A stretch of 64,000 bases of DNA. Origin: Streptomyces fuscichromogenes. GTDB lineage: Bacteria > Actinomycetota > Actinomycetes > Streptomycetales > Streptomycetaceae. The position numbers and the translations under genes are program-made. The notes beneath the pieces were generated by a model. That model made no database searches. It was not told the DNA's origin and saw only the letters and a program-made list of their open reading frames with translations. Positions 23,834 through 33,845 of the stretch are shown in pieces. Location of the stretch: NCBI RefSeq assembly GCF_014645815.1, contig NZ_BMML01000012.1, forward strand, positions 213,268 to 277,267, given 5' to 3'. Position 1 is the stretch's first letter. Each line of letters opens with the position of its first letter.

Positions 23834-24184
23834 ATGGTGTCGGACGAGGAAGCCGACGTGGTGGTGACCGGGTCGGGTATGCGCGGTCTCGCGGCGGCGC
23901 GCACGATCGCCCGGTTCGTCATGATCGGCACGGTCGGCGGCGCCCTGCCCCAGTCGTGCGGCGAAGGCGCTTGCGGTACCTGCCGGGTGCGGGTGCTCTC
24001 CGGCGCCCAAGAGACCGACGACCGGGGGATGTTCCAGGACGGGCCGGCCGCGGTCGGCGTCCGCGTCGTCCCGTCGGCAGCACGACGCGCGGCCGCTTCC
24101 GACTCCGGCCTGTCCGGCTCAGCCTGGTCGTTCGCTCCGCCCTTCCGGCCGGTGACTAGCAGTAGGCGCTGCCCTGTCGCGTGA
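23834..24184 (+). pseudogene. Deletion fusion of a flavoprotein start and a 2Fe-2S ferredoxin end
   Basis: The frame opens with DEEADVVVTGSGMRGLAAAR, an FAD-binding N-terminus (the usual G-x-G-x-x-G is altered to GSGMRG). After ten residues it runs directly into LPQSCGEGACGTCRVRVLSG, the C-x4-C-x2-C loop of a plant-type ferredoxin domain. These are normally at opposite ends of a locus for oxygenase electron transfer. About 300 residues appear to be deleted. The rest of the frame to 24184 is not recognisable. Confidence 0.5.
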
Positions 24185-24235
24185 CTTCGGTCGCCACGTG
24201 CGGCGGATAGCAGCGAGGGCGCGCCGGTACTGGGA

Positions 24236-27200
24236 ATGGAAAAAGGAATGGCCTCTTCCGACGCGTCCCTGCGTCTGCAGGTTCTCGGCCCGTTGCGGGT
24301 CTGGCGGGACGATGTGGAACTGGACGCCGGTCCTCCGCAGCAGGCGTATCTGCTCGCCGTGCTCCTCACCCGTGCGGGCGAGCCGGTCAGCATCAGCGAG
24401 CTGGTCGACCTGATCTGGGCCGAGGATGTTCCGGCCTCGGCGGTCAACATTCTCCAGAAGTACGTCGGCGCGCTGCGGCGGCTGCTGGAACCGGCGTTGC
24501 CCGCGCGTGAACCCGGCTCGTACCTCCAGCGCCGCGGTAGCGCCTACCTGTTCGTGGCCGCCCCCGGGACGCTGGACGTCGTCAGGTTCCGTGAGCTGGT
24601 CGACGCGGCCGAGGGCGCCGTCGCGGAGCAGCGGCCCGTCGCGGCACTCGACGGGTACCTGGAAGCGGTGGGGCTCTGGCAGGGCTCGGCCGGTGACGGG
24701 GTCGCCTACGGCTCCACCGGTATGGCGATCTTCGCCGGGCTGGACAACGAGTTCCACCACGCCTGCGTCGCGGCGGCCGAGTTGGCGACAAGCCTCGGCC
24801 GGCCCGAACGTGTGCTCCAGTCCCTGCACATGGCCGCCCGGATGGCACCGTTGGACGAGAGTGTGCAGGCGAGTCTCGTCGCCGCCCTGGCTGCCGCCGG
24901 CCGACCGGCCGAGGCGCTGTCGGTGTTCCGGACCGTCCGCGCCCGGCTGGCCGAGGAACTGGGCGTCGACCCCGGCCCGGCACTGGTGGCCGCTCACCTG
25001 CGTGTGCTGGAACGGGTACCGGCCGAGGAAGAGCCCCGTGAACCGTCGGCGGCGCCCGGCACCGGAGCGCCGACTGCCGACTGTCTGGTCGGCCGGGCAG
25101 AGGAACTGGCGGTGGTACGGCAAGCGGTGGAATCGGCCCTCGCCGGAGCGACGGGGCTCGTGCTCGTCGAAGGAGAGCCCGGAGTGGGCAAGACCCGCCT
25201 TCTTGAGGAGGCCGGTGCCGAGGCGAACCGGCGTGGCGCGCTCGTCGTCTGGGGCCGTTGCCTGCCGGGGGACGGCACACCGTCGATGTGGCCGTGGGCG
25301 CAGATCGTCAGCGTGCTCCTGGACGACGTGCCGGTCGTGGCCCGGGGGAACTGGCAGGCGGGCGGACTCGGACGTCTCGTGACACCGCGCGACAGCGGTC
25401 AGACGGTGTCGGTGCTGCCGGACAGCGGCGTCCGGTTCCGCTTCTTCGAGCAGGCTGTCGCGCTCGTCCGCCAGGCATCCGCGCGGCGACCCGTGGTGCT
25501 CGTCATAGACGACCTCCAGTGGGCCGATGCCACCTCGCTGGATCTGCTCCGTCACCTGATGGCTCGGGTGCCGGGCGGCACCGCCGTGATCGGGGCGCTC
25601 CGCGACCGTGCGCCCGCGCCGAGCCCGGAGCTGGGGCGGATGCTCGCCGCGGCGAGTCGGCTGCCCGGTCACCGCAGGATCCCGCTCGGCCCGCTCGGCC
25701 CGGTCGAGGTGGCCGAACTTGTCCGCCGCGAGACGGGGCAGGACCCGGGCCCGGGTGCCACCCGCCTCATCCACACGCGCAGCGCCGGCAACCCCTTCTT
25801 CGCCCGCGAGCTGTCCCGGCTGCTCGCCGACGGCGATGTCCTCACGGAGGCCACCGCGGCCCGGACCGCGGTACCGGCCACTGTCCGGGATGTCGTCCGC
25901 GACCGGATGACCGGACTGGGAGCCGACGCCAGGAGCCTGTTGCAGATCGCCGCGCTGATCGGCCGTACCGTCGACCTCGCCCTCCTCGCCCGCACCGCCG
26001 GCCTGGACCACCAGACGTGTCTGGACCGCCTGGAGTCGTGCGAAGGGTTCGCCCTGCTCGAACCCTCGCCCGGGGACCCCTACTCGTTCGGATTTCCGCA
26101 CGACCTGGTCCGCGAATCGGTGGCCGAGGACATACCGCCGCCGCGCGCGGCCCGACTGCACCTGCTGATTGCCGACGCCCTGGAGCACCGGGCCACGGAC
26201 ACCGAACTGGTGGCCGAGCGCCTCGCCCACCATCTGTGGTCCGCCGGCCCGCTCGCCGATCCGGCCCGGACCGCCACCGCGCTCGTCCGCGCCGGCCGCT
26301 GCGCGGCGGCCAAACTGGCTCTTGAGGCAGCCGCGCGCCAGCTTCACTCGGCCGCGCAGGTGGCACGGACAGCGGGCCTGGCGGAGCTGGAGCTGGCTGC
26401 CCTGTCACTGTTCACCGCGGTGGACGGCATGCGGGCGGGATACGTGGGGTCGGCCGTGGACCTGCTGGAACGGGCCGAACTCCTTTCCCGCGGACTCGGC
26501 CGGGAACGGGAGGCCGCCGACTTCCTCTTCTCCCGCTGGGCCGCGTACGCCCAAGGCATGCGACTGGACCACGCCGGCCGTTTGGCCCGCCGGCTGCTGG
26601 AGCAGGGCGAGACGTCCGACGACCTGGTCGTGCGCGCCTACGGCAGGTACGCCTGGGGCATCCATCAGTGGGGTGTAGGCAACATCGGCGAGGCGTACCA
26701 ATACCTGAGCCGGACCGACTGGACCGTGCTGGACGACCTGGCCCATCAGGAGGAGGACCCGCTCCGGCGTGATCTGCGGCTGATGGCGGCCGGGATGCTC
26801 GCGATGATGACCGCGCTGCACGGTGACACCGACGCGGCGCTGGCCCAGCTCGACACGATGGAGGCCGCCGCAGGAGACGACCCCTACGTGATCACGGTCT
26901 GGGCGACCTACTCCGCACGGGTCGCCGCGTTGATCGGCGACCCGGTGCGGGCACGGCGCGCGGCTGAGCGCGGGATCGCCGTGGATCCCGTGTTCTCGTT
27001 CGGCTTCCTCGGCAGTTACCAACGGCTGGCCCGGTGCTGGGCGACCGCCGTGACCGGCGAGGACCCGGCCGGTGCGGCCGCGGAGGCGCAGGACCTGATC
27101 GTCGCCTCGCTTTCCGACCCGCCACGCTCGGGTCTGGCCACCTGGTACGGGTTCCTCGGCGAGATGTGGCTGGCAGCGGGAAAGCTGGACGAGGCCGACG

Positions 27201-27430
27201 CGGCGCTCGACCGGGCGGACTCGGCCATCGAGACGTACGGCCAGCGCTACGCCGAAAGCCTGCTGCTCCTGCTCCGGGCACGGGTGCTGCGGGCGCGCGG
27301 CGAGCCGGTCGCCACCCTCCGGGCCGTCGCCGAGCGGGCGCACGCACTGTCCGTCGACCGCGAGGCCCATCTGTTCGCCCGTCGTGCCGAGGAACTGATG
27401 GCCGAGCTTGCCGACAGCACATCCCGCTGA
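24236..27430 (+). CDS. Large SARP-type regulator with BTAD and AAA ATPase domains (copy A)
   Basis: This is a 1064-residue cytoplasmic regulator. Residues 12-110 form a winged-helix OmpR/PhoB-type DNA-binding domain (LQVLGPLRVWRDDVELDAGP, NILQKYVGALRRLLEP). Residues 115-270 form the BTAD domain. The AAA/STAND ATPase has Walker A EGEPGVGKTRLLEE near 315 and Walker B VLVIDDLQWADATSLDLL near 421. The last 400 residues are TPR-like helical repeats ending in AESLLLLLRARVLRARG. Such proteins activate secondary-metabolite or stress genes on a signal sensed by the helical part. ATG 24236 or 24248 may be the start. Copy B at 29212 has the same architecture. Confidence 0.9.
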   Translation: MEKGMASSDASLRLQVLGPLRVWRDDVELDAGPPQQAYLLAVLLTRAGEPVSISELVDLIWAEDVPASAVNILQKYVGALRRLLEPALPAREPGSYLQRRGSAYLFVAAPGTLDVVRFRELVDAAEGAVAEQRPVAALDGYLEAVGLWQGSAGDGVAYGSTGMAIFAGLDNEFHHACVAAAELATSLGRPERVLQSLHMAARMAPLDESVQASLVAALAAAGRPAEALSVFRTVRARLAEELGVDPGPALVAAHLRVLERVPAEEEPREPSAAPGTGAPTADCLVGRAEELAVVRQAVESALAGATGLVLVEGEPGVGKTRLLEEAGAEANRRGALVVWGRCLPGDGTPSMWPWAQIVSVLLDDVPVVARGNWQAGGLGRLVTPRDSGQTVSVLPDSGVRFRFFEQAVALVRQASARRPVVLVIDDLQWADATSLDLLRHLMARVPGGTAVIGALRDRAPAPSPELGRMLAAASRLPGHRRIPLGPLGPVEVAELVRRETGQDPGPGATRLIHTRSAGNPFFARELSRLLADGDVLTEATAARTAVPATVRDVVRDRMTGLGADARSLLQIAALIGRTVDLALLARTAGLDHQTCLDRLESCEGFALLEPSPGDPYSFGFPHDLVRESVAEDIPPPRAARLHLLIADALEHRATDTELVAERLAHHLWSAGPLADPARTATALVRAGRCAAAKLALEAAARQLHSAAQVARTAGLAELELAALSLFTAVDGMRAGYVGSAVDLLERAELLSRGLGREREAADFLFSRWAAYAQGMRLDHAGRLARRLLEQGETSDDLVVRAYGRYAWGIHQWGVGNIGEAYQYLSRTDWTVLDDLAHQEEDPLRRDLRLMAAGMLAMMTALHGDTDAALAQLDTMEAAAGDDPYVITVWATYSARVAALIGDPVRARRAAERGIAVDPVFSFGFLGSYQRLARCWATAVTGEDPAGAAAEAQDLIVASLSDPPRSGLATWYGFLGEMWLAAGKLDEADAALDRADSAIETYGQRYAESLLLLLRARVLRARGEPVATLRAVAERAHALSVDREAHLFARRAEELMAELADSTSR

Positions 27431-27717
27431 CATCCACGTCCACGGCCGGTGGGCGGCCTGAACATGTGCTCCGGCCGCTTCGGCCGCCCGCCCGGCCGGC
27501 GCCGCTGCCCGAACAGGTGCGGCCGAGTCACACGCTGATGCGGCGATCAACCCGTGGGACAGTCCCCACCCACACCGGTACCGCGACATCTGCGCGGCTG
27601 CACCCCCGGACGTCGGCGGACGCCCCGCGGCTCGACCCGATCCGCTCGACGGAGCCGGGGGGGTGTCCCACGACGACGCACGCAAAGCCGCAATCGTGGG
27701 CAGACCCCTTGTCGTCG

Positions 27718-28302
27718 TCACGGCCGGGCAGTTGACGGATCCTCATCGGGGACCGGCACGTCGAAGCAGTTCAGCACCATCGCGATGAGGCAGTAGCTGC
27801 CGATGAGGAACACGAGCTCGCCGACCCCGTCATGGCCCAGCAACTGCGTGGCCCGGTCGTATGTGGAGTCCGGCAGTATGCGCCCGGACGTCAACGCCAT
27901 CGCGACGTCGTGGGCGACGGCCTGTTCGTCACTCAGCCCAAAGGGCCGTCCGCCCGCCGCCAAGGTCGCGATCTGTGCCGCCGGAAGGCCGACCTCGTCC
28001 GCCGTCTGCTCGTGCGCGTACAGCAGGTACCGGGCGCCGTAGGCGCCGCCGACGGTGAGGATCGCCACCTCGCGAACGAGGGGATCGAGGCGAGCCTCGG
28101 CCGCGACCGCCCGTTGCAGGAACAGAGCCGGAACCCCGAACGTGGGGAAGTGCAGCATCGCCGCGAACGGCCCGACCAGCGCGCCGTCGTCGTCGAGGAT
28201 GACGACACGGTCCTGCTCCTTGTTGACGAGACCGGCGATGCCGTCATGCACCTCGCGGAGTCGAGGGTTGAGCTCACCGGGCGGGATGGGTCGAATACGC
28301 AT
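27718..28302 (-). CDS. Carboxymuconolactone decarboxylase (AhpD-like) family protein
   Basis: The 194-residue product is all-helical with the family core VREVAILTVGGAYGARYLLY, AHEQTADEVGL, then GVGELVFLIGSYCLIAMVLN. The family includes gamma-carboxymuconolactone decarboxylase and AhpD peroxidase partners. The C-x-x-C of true AhpD is absent, so a decarboxylase or unknown role is more likely. ATG 28302 follows GGAGGAGCATCAC. It is 13 bp downstream of the cupin gene and certainly in one operon with it. The pair lies between two large SARP genes transcribed in the opposite direction. Confidence 0.85.
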   Translation of the reverse strand: MRIRPIPPGELNPRLREVHDGIAGLVNKEQDRVVILDDDGALVGPFAAMLHFPTFGVPALFLQRAVAAEARLDPLVREVAILTVGGAYGARYLLYAHEQTADEVGLPAAQIATLAAGGRPFGLSDEQAVAHDVAMALTSGRILPDSTYDRATQLLGHDGVGELVFLIGSYCLIAMVLNCFDVPVPDEDPSTARP

Positions 28303-28315
28303 GTGATGCTCCTCC

Positions 28316-28879
28316 TCAGAGTCCGTCGGTGTACTGGCCGTCGATGAGCACGAAGGCGACCCGGCAGTTCGCAGCCGACCGGTTCGCCCATGCGTGGTTG
28401 GTGCCGCGCTGAATCACGATGTCCCCGGTGCGGACGACGGTCTCGCCATCGTCGAGGACCAGCGTGAGCTCGCCCTCGACGACGATCCCGTAGTCGATCG
28501 TCTGCGTGCGGTGCATCAACGGATGCGGGGCGCCGACAGCGGACCGCGCGGCGTCGGCACCGCCCATCTCCCCGAACTTCTCGGCCGCCTCGGCCCCCGT
28601 CAGGTTCCGGATCCGGTCGTCCTCCGGAGGGAAGTCGATCACCCGGATGCGAGTGCCGCGCTCGGGAGGTCCGAGCACCAGACCCTCCTCCGCCGGCTCA
28701 CCCGACTGCCGGTCGATGACGGCCGGCGTCTGGCGTGTGTTCCACACCTCGTAGAAGGTCGGCCCACCAGGTCCGCCGATCTCCACCACGCGAGTCGGCG
28801 GTGCGTCCTGTGTGATCACCGCCCGGTCGGACGCGTCATGGCCGGTCACGATTCTCCGGAACGGTTGCACTGGGCTCAT
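28316..28879 (-). CDS. Cupin-domain protein
   Basis: The 187-residue product has the double-stranded beta-helix of a cupin in its second half: RTQTIDYGIVVEGELTLVLD, DGETVVRTGDIVIQRGTNHA and WANRSAANCRVAFVLIDGQY. The first 80 residues (TRVVEIGGPGGPTFYEVWNT) make a further small beta part typical of cupins next to decarboxylases. Cupins of this class bind a metal and act as isomerases, dioxygenases or sensors. ATG 28879 follows GCAGGAGAAC. Together with the carboxymuconolactone-decarboxylase-like gene it forms a two-gene operon, probably aromatic or lactone metabolism by association. Confidence 0.8.
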   Translation of the reverse strand: MSPVQPFRRIVTGHDASDRAVITQDAPPTRVVEIGGPGGPTFYEVWNTRQTPAVIDRQSGEPAEEGLVLGPPERGTRIRVIDFPPEDDRIRNLTGAEAAEKFGEMGGADAARSAVGAPHPLMHRTQTIDYGIVVEGELTLVLDDGETVVRTGDIVIQRGTNHAWANRSAANCRVAFVLIDGQYTDGL

Positions 28880-29211
28880 GTGGTAAGTTCTCCTGCTTCC
28901 AGCGTATTTGGGCATGCGAGGTCGCCGCGTCAGCGAGGTGAGCGACGCGGCAGGCATGGGCGCCGCCGCACACCGCAAGACTGGCGCCCTCCACTTGACG
29001 CGGAGTGAACCGTCTGCGGGGGGTGCTCCACCGTGCGTCAAGTCCGTTTCGCTACGCCCACCCGGCGATCGTGGGGGGCGGTCGTAGGGGGGGCGGGCGG
29101 CCGAGCCTTGCCGCACCCCGCCGTGGAATTAGGCCAGTTCACGTACACTCACACAAAGCCCGCACTGGCGAAGACCGGGTCGTGTGCGTCCCGGGATCGA
29201 GGAGGGTAGCG

Positions 29212-32200
29212 GTGCCAGTCCTTGCAGCCCGGTACGGCGATGGAGATCAGCCGGCCGGGAGCGGCTCGCCGTATCTGCAGATCCTGGGTCCGTTACGGAT
29301 CTGGCGCGACGGTGTCGAACTGGGGGCCGGGCCACGGCAACAGGCGTACCTCCTGGCTCTGTTGCTGACCCGCGCCGGCAGGCCGACCAGCACGAGCGAG
29401 CTGATCGACCTGATCTGGGGCGAAAGCGCCCCCTCCAGCGCCTTGAACGTACTTCAGAAGTACATCGGCGCCTTGCGACGGCTGCTCGAACCTCAACTGC
29501 CCGTCCGTGAAGCAGGATCCTTCCTCCACCGGCGCGGCAATTCCTACCTTTTCGCCGCCGGCCCCGCCACGCTGGACCTCGTCGCCTTCCGAGAACGCGT
29601 CGACGCCGCCAGGGCAGCGCTGACTGGGCACGATCGCGAGGCGGCCCTCGATCACTACGTCGGAGCGCTCGGGCTCTGGCACGGCCCGGCGGGCGGCGGC
29701 ATCGCCGACGGGACCAGCGCCAGGACGGTCTTCGCCGCACTCGACAACGAGTTCTACGACGCGTGCACGGCGGCGGCGGAGCTTGCCCTGTCGACGGGCC
29801 GACCGGAGCGGGTGCTCGCGGCTCTGCAACTGGCCGCATCGACGGCACCGTTCAACGAACCCGTGCTGGCCTGTCTCGTCGGCGTTCTCGGCGCTGCCGG
29901 CCGCCAGGCGGAGGCGCTGTCGGTGTTTCGTCAGGTCCGCGACCGGCTCGCCGACGAGCTCGGCATCGACCCGGGTCCGGCGCTGGAGGACGCACAGCGG
30001 CGGATTCTCACCCAGTCCCTGGCGTCGCCGCCTGTAGGGGAGGCGGACGAAGGGGTCGGGCGGACCACGGCGGCCACCTTGATCGGCCGGACCGAGGAAC
30101 TCGCCAAGCTGCGGCGCATCCTGGAGCGCGCACTCGCCGGCGACACCGCGATCGGCATCGTCGAGGGTGAACCGGGCGCAGGCAAGACCCGGCTGCTGGA
30201 GGAGGCCGCCGGGGTGGCGGGTCGGCTTGGCGCACTCACCGTCTGGGGCTCCTGCCTGGAGGGTGACGGGACACCGGCGATGTGGCCATGGGAGCAGGCA
30301 CTGGGCCAGATCGTCCGCAGCCTGCCCGCTCCGGCGAGTGACCAGTGGCTCACCGGCGAGCTGGGAAGCCTCCTCGCGGCGCGGGACGACGCAACCCGGG
30401 AACTTCCCGACGGGCACGCTCAGTTCCGGCTGTTCGAACAGGTCGTCGCCCTCGTCGGACAGGCTTCTGCGCGGCGGCCGACACTTCTGTTGCTTGACGA
30501 TCTCCAGTGGGCCGACGCCACCTCCCTGCGGTTGCTGCAGCACCTGGCGGGGCGGCTGCCCCACGGCACCGCGATCATCGGCGCGCTGCGTGACCGCGCA
30601 CCCACACTCGGCCCGGACCTCTCCCGGGTGCTGGCCGCCGCCAGCCGACGGCCCGGTCACCGGAGGTTCCGGCTCGGCCCGCTCGGTCCGGCCGACGTGG
30701 CCGAACTCATCCGCCACGAGGCCGGCCAGGATCCCGGCGACGACGTAGCCCGCGCCATCCACGCCCGTACCTCCGGCAATCCGTTCTTCGTCCGCGAACT
30801 CTCCCGGCTCCTCAGCGGGGTCGGCGCGATCGGCGACGGAGACCCGCCCGCATCGACCAGGGTCCCGTCCACCGTCCATGACGTCGTCCGCGACCGGATG
30901 GCCGGGCTCGACGACCACGCCCGAGACCTCCTGCGGGTGGCCGCGCTCATCGGCCGCGACGTCGACGTCAGGCTGCTGTCCCGTGCCACCGGCGTAGCCG
31001 TCGCGGACTGTCTCCATCGCCTGGAACCGCTGCATACTCTCGGGCTGCTCGAACCCGGGCCGCAGGACCCGTCCTCGCTCCGCTTCGCGCACGACCTGGT
31101 GCGCGAGTCGGTCTCCGAGACCGCGACGAAACAGCAGGTCACTCAGCTGCATCTGCGCCTCGCGGACGCGCTCGAACGGATCCATGCCGACGACGAGGAC
31201 GTCGCGGAACGCCTCGCCTACCACCTGTGGGCCGCAGGCCCCCTCGCCGAGCCCGATCGCACCGCCAAGGCACTCATCCGCGCCGGGCGCCGCGCGGCGG
31301 CCAAACTCGCGTTCGAGTCCGCCAGTCGGCAGCTGCGCTCGGCCGTACAGGTCACCCGGGCTTCAGGACTCATGGAGCTGGAGTTCTCCGCCCTCACACT
31401 GCTCGCCATCGTCGTCAGACGAGAGGCGGGGTACGACGCCTCGACCTTCGATCTGCTGGAGCGGGCCGAACACCTGGCCCGCACCCTCGGCCGGGAGGCG
31501 GAGGCCGCCGACTTCCTCTTCATCCGTCTGATCGGTGCCCACACCTCCATCGAGAACGGCCGTAGGCAGCTGGCCCGCCGCATGCACGAGCTCGGTCAGG
31601 TGTCCTCCGATCCGGTCGTCCGACGCAACGGCCGGCTGGCCTGGGGCCTGCATCAGTGGGACATCGGCAACATAGGCGAGGCGTACCGGTCCTTCACCGA
31701 GGCGGACGTCGCCCCTGCCGACAGCACCGTCGCCCCGGACGAAGAGACACCGCTCCGGCGGGACGGCAGCACCATCAGGGAAGGGCCCTTCATGCGGGCG
31801 GTCATGACCGCCCTGCACGGTGATGTCGACGCGGCGCTGGCTTTCGTCAACACCTGGGACTCCCCGGGAGACCCGTACGCGGCCTCGGTCCGGGTCTACT
31901 ACACGACCATGATCGCTTCCATGGCCGGGGACGCCGAAGCGGCACGGCGGGCCGGCGAGCGGTGGGCCGCCGAAGGCCTCGCCCGACTCCGCACCCAGCG
32001 GGACCACTACATCCGGCAGAACTGGTGCTGGGCACGCGCCCTCACCGGCGAGGATCCGGCCGAGGCCGCAGCCGAGGCCGAGGAACTCCTGGCCGCCAAC
32101 CTGCTCCGTCCGCCGCAGTGGGGCATCACCTACCACTACGCACTGATCGCCGAGATGTGGCTGGCAGCCGGGTCGCCCGATCGAGCCGACGCCGCTCTCG

Positions 32201-32415
32201 ACCGAGCCGAGCAGACAATGCGGGACTACGGCCAGCGTTACGCCGAAGGGCTGCTCCTGCTGCTCAGGGCGCGCCTGCTGCAGGCCCGCGGTGCACCCCT
32301 CACCGCTGTCCGGGCCGCCGCTCAAAGGGCCCGCACGCACTCCACCGCGTGCGGGGCGCACCTGTTCGCGCGACGCGCCGAACGACTCCTCTCAGGGCCC
32401 GGAGACCACGCCTGA
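29212..32415 (+). CDS. Large SARP-type regulator with BTAD and AAA ATPase domains (copy B)
   Basis: This 1067-residue paralogue of copy A has the same order: winged helix (LQILGPLRIWRDGVELGAGP), BTAD (ALDNEFYDACTAAAELALST, QAEALSVFRQVRDRLADELG), Walker A EGEPGAGKTRLLEE near 319, Walker B LLLLDDLQWADATSLRLL near 425, and a long helical sensor ending in AEGLLLLLRARLLQARG. GTG 29212 is chosen because GAGGAGGG precedes it and it gives the same length as copy A; the open frame upstream is unrelated. It is divergent from the cupin operon with about 330 bp between, enough for two promoters. Control of that operon and of the exporter downstream is plausible. Confidence 0.9.
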   Translation: MPVLAARYGDGDQPAGSGSPYLQILGPLRIWRDGVELGAGPRQQAYLLALLLTRAGRPTSTSELIDLIWGESAPSSALNVLQKYIGALRRLLEPQLPVREAGSFLHRRGNSYLFAAGPATLDLVAFRERVDAARAALTGHDREAALDHYVGALGLWHGPAGGGIADGTSARTVFAALDNEFYDACTAAAELALSTGRPERVLAALQLAASTAPFNEPVLACLVGVLGAAGRQAEALSVFRQVRDRLADELGIDPGPALEDAQRRILTQSLASPPVGEADEGVGRTTAATLIGRTEELAKLRRILERALAGDTAIGIVEGEPGAGKTRLLEEAAGVAGRLGALTVWGSCLEGDGTPAMWPWEQALGQIVRSLPAPASDQWLTGELGSLLAARDDATRELPDGHAQFRLFEQVVALVGQASARRPTLLLLDDLQWADATSLRLLQHLAGRLPHGTAIIGALRDRAPTLGPDLSRVLAAASRRPGHRRFRLGPLGPADVAELIRHEAGQDPGDDVARAIHARTSGNPFFVRELSRLLSGVGAIGDGDPPASTRVPSTVHDVVRDRMAGLDDHARDLLRVAALIGRDVDVRLLSRATGVAVADCLHRLEPLHTLGLLEPGPQDPSSLRFAHDLVRESVSETATKQQVTQLHLRLADALERIHADDEDVAERLAYHLWAAGPLAEPDRTAKALIRAGRRAAAKLAFESASRQLRSAVQVTRASGLMELEFSALTLLAIVVRREAGYDASTFDLLERAEHLARTLGREAEAADFLFIRLIGAHTSIENGRRQLARRMHELGQVSSDPVVRRNGRLAWGLHQWDIGNIGEAYRSFTEADVAPADSTVAPDEETPLRRDGSTIREGPFMRAVMTALHGDVDAALAFVNTWDSPGDPYAASVRVYYTTMIASMAGDAEAARRAGERWAAEGLARLRTQRDHYIRQNWCWARALTGEDPAEAAAEAEELLAANLLRPPQWGITYHYALIAEMWLAAGSPDRADAALDRAEQTMRDYGQRYAEGLLLLLRARLLQARGAPLTAVRAAAQRARTHSTACGAHLFARRAERLLSGPGDHA

Positions 32416-33006
32416 CCGCAGGCACTGAGGGGCGGCGCGGCCTGACAGCCCTGGCCCGTGGGCTCTCGGCCCCGAAGGGCTGCGTCGACACCGACCTGAC
32501 CGCCCCTGCCCCCGCAACGATCAGCCTGCTGGGTGGCATCCCCTCGCCTGAGGCTCTGCCGGCCGAGGCGATCGGCCAGGCATCGGCGCAGCCGTGGCAG
32601 GGCCTCGACGACGGGGTCGCGTGCCTGCCGTCTTCGCCAGTGCGCGGATCCGCCGCGGTGTGCGACTGGGTCTGGGCCGCGAAGCGGGAGGGCAGGGCGT
32701 CGACCCGTCCCGGTACCGCTCGTGACCGACAGCCCCATGTGCAGGCACGAATCGAGCGGTATGCCTGCCGCTCAATTCGCCGACGGGTGTTTCCCCGACG
32801 CGAATTCCGGCTTTGGGCGAAGGCGGCCTCGCTCTTTGTCGGCTTCGTGTCCGCAGGCTGGTTCGACGTGCTTGACAACAACGGAACTGATGGTGGAGCG
32901 GCCCCTGGAGGGCGCCCGGATTTCTGTTCAGTGCTCGTCAAGTAGCCGGTTCTACGCTGACCCGCGATCACCACTGAGAACACCGGATATCGAAGGGTGC
33001 ACATTG
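32416..33006. other. Gap with no supported gene
   Basis: Between the SARP gene and the hydrolase gene, plus-strand pieces such as ATISLLGGIPSPEALPAEAI and GSAAVCDWVWAAKREG (32510-32690) vaguely recall the start of a MocR-type aminotransferase domain, but the match is too weak to call. The last 60 bases hold the lead to the hydrolase start. Confidence 0.35.
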
Positions 33007-33810
33007 ATGACGACAACTCGCCGGGGGCTGTTGGCCGGATCCGCCGCGGTGGTGGTGGGCGCCGCGCTCGACGCGCCCGCCGCGCAGGCACACACCGGAA
33101 GCCGCAGCGGCAGCGGCCAGAAGCCCACCGTGGTGCTCGTGCACGGCGCGTTCGCCGACGCCTCCGGCTGGAACGGGGTCGCCTCCCGGCTCATCCGCGA
33201 CGGCTATCCGGTCATCGCACCGCCCAACCCCCTGCGCAGCGTGGCCTCCGACTCCGCCTACCTGGCCGGCATCCTCGCGACGCTCAGTGGCCCGCTCGTC
33301 CTCGTCGCGCACTCCTACGGCGGGATCGTCGTCACGAACGCCGCGACCGGCAACCCGAACGTGAAGGCGCTGGTCTACGTGGCCGCGTTCGTGCCCGATC
33401 AGGGGGAGACGCTGCTGGGACTGCAGACGAAGTTCCCGGGAAGCAGGCTCAGCGAGGAGGCGCTGGACTTCCGTCCCTACGGTGAGGGCCTCGTCGACGG
33501 CTACATCAAGAAGGAGGTCTTCCACGACGTGTTCGCCGGGGACCTGCCGAAGGGAACCGCCGAGCTGATGTGGGCCGGCCAGCGGCCGGCGGACGTGCGC
33601 ACCCTCGGGGAGCCGTCCGGCGCCCCGGCCTGGAAGACCATTCCGTCCTGGTACCTCGTGGGCCGCGACGACCAGGTGCTGCCCCCGGCGGCGCAGCGGT
33701 TCATGGCGCGCCGGGCCGGCGCACACACCTTCGAGGCCGACACCTCACATGTCGCGATGATCGCGCAGCCCGCGGCGACGGCCGCCCTCGTCAAGCGCGC
33801 CGCGCGCTGA
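33007..33810 (+). CDS. Secreted alpha/beta hydrolase
   Basis: The 267-residue product begins TTTRRGLLAGSAAVVVGAAL with twin arginines and an A-Q-A-H cleavage region, so export by the Tat route is likely. The fold is a compact alpha/beta hydrolase: KPTVVLVHGAFADASGW, nucleophile VLVAHSYGGIVVTNAA, acid WYLVGRDDQVLPPAAQRF and His in FEADTSHVAMIAQPAA. All three catalytic residues are present. This EstC-like family includes esterases and small-molecule hydrolases. ATG 33007 starts the signal peptide. It is 35 bp upstream of the MMPL gene and probably cotranscribed, suggesting joint handling of an exported compound. Confidence 0.85.
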   Translation: MTTTRRGLLAGSAAVVVGAALDAPAAQAHTGSRSGSGQKPTVVLVHGAFADASGWNGVASRLIRDGYPVIAPPNPLRSVASDSAYLAGILATLSGPLVLVAHSYGGIVVTNAATGNPNVKALVYVAAFVPDQGETLLGLQTKFPGSRLSEEALDFRPYGEGLVDGYIKKEVFHDVFAGDLPKGTAELMWAGQRPADVRTLGEPSGAPAWKTIPSWYLVGRDDQVLPPAAQRFMARRAGAHTFEADTSHVAMIAQPAATAALVKRAAR

Positions 33811-33845
33811 CACCACCGAGCCGACGAAGCCAGGAGGAGACGGCG

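Noticed and set aside
32510..32690. Plus-strand stretch recalling the start of a MocR aminotransferase domain.
   Set aside because: Only a loose resemblance in about 20 residues; no cofactor lysine region and no intact frame.
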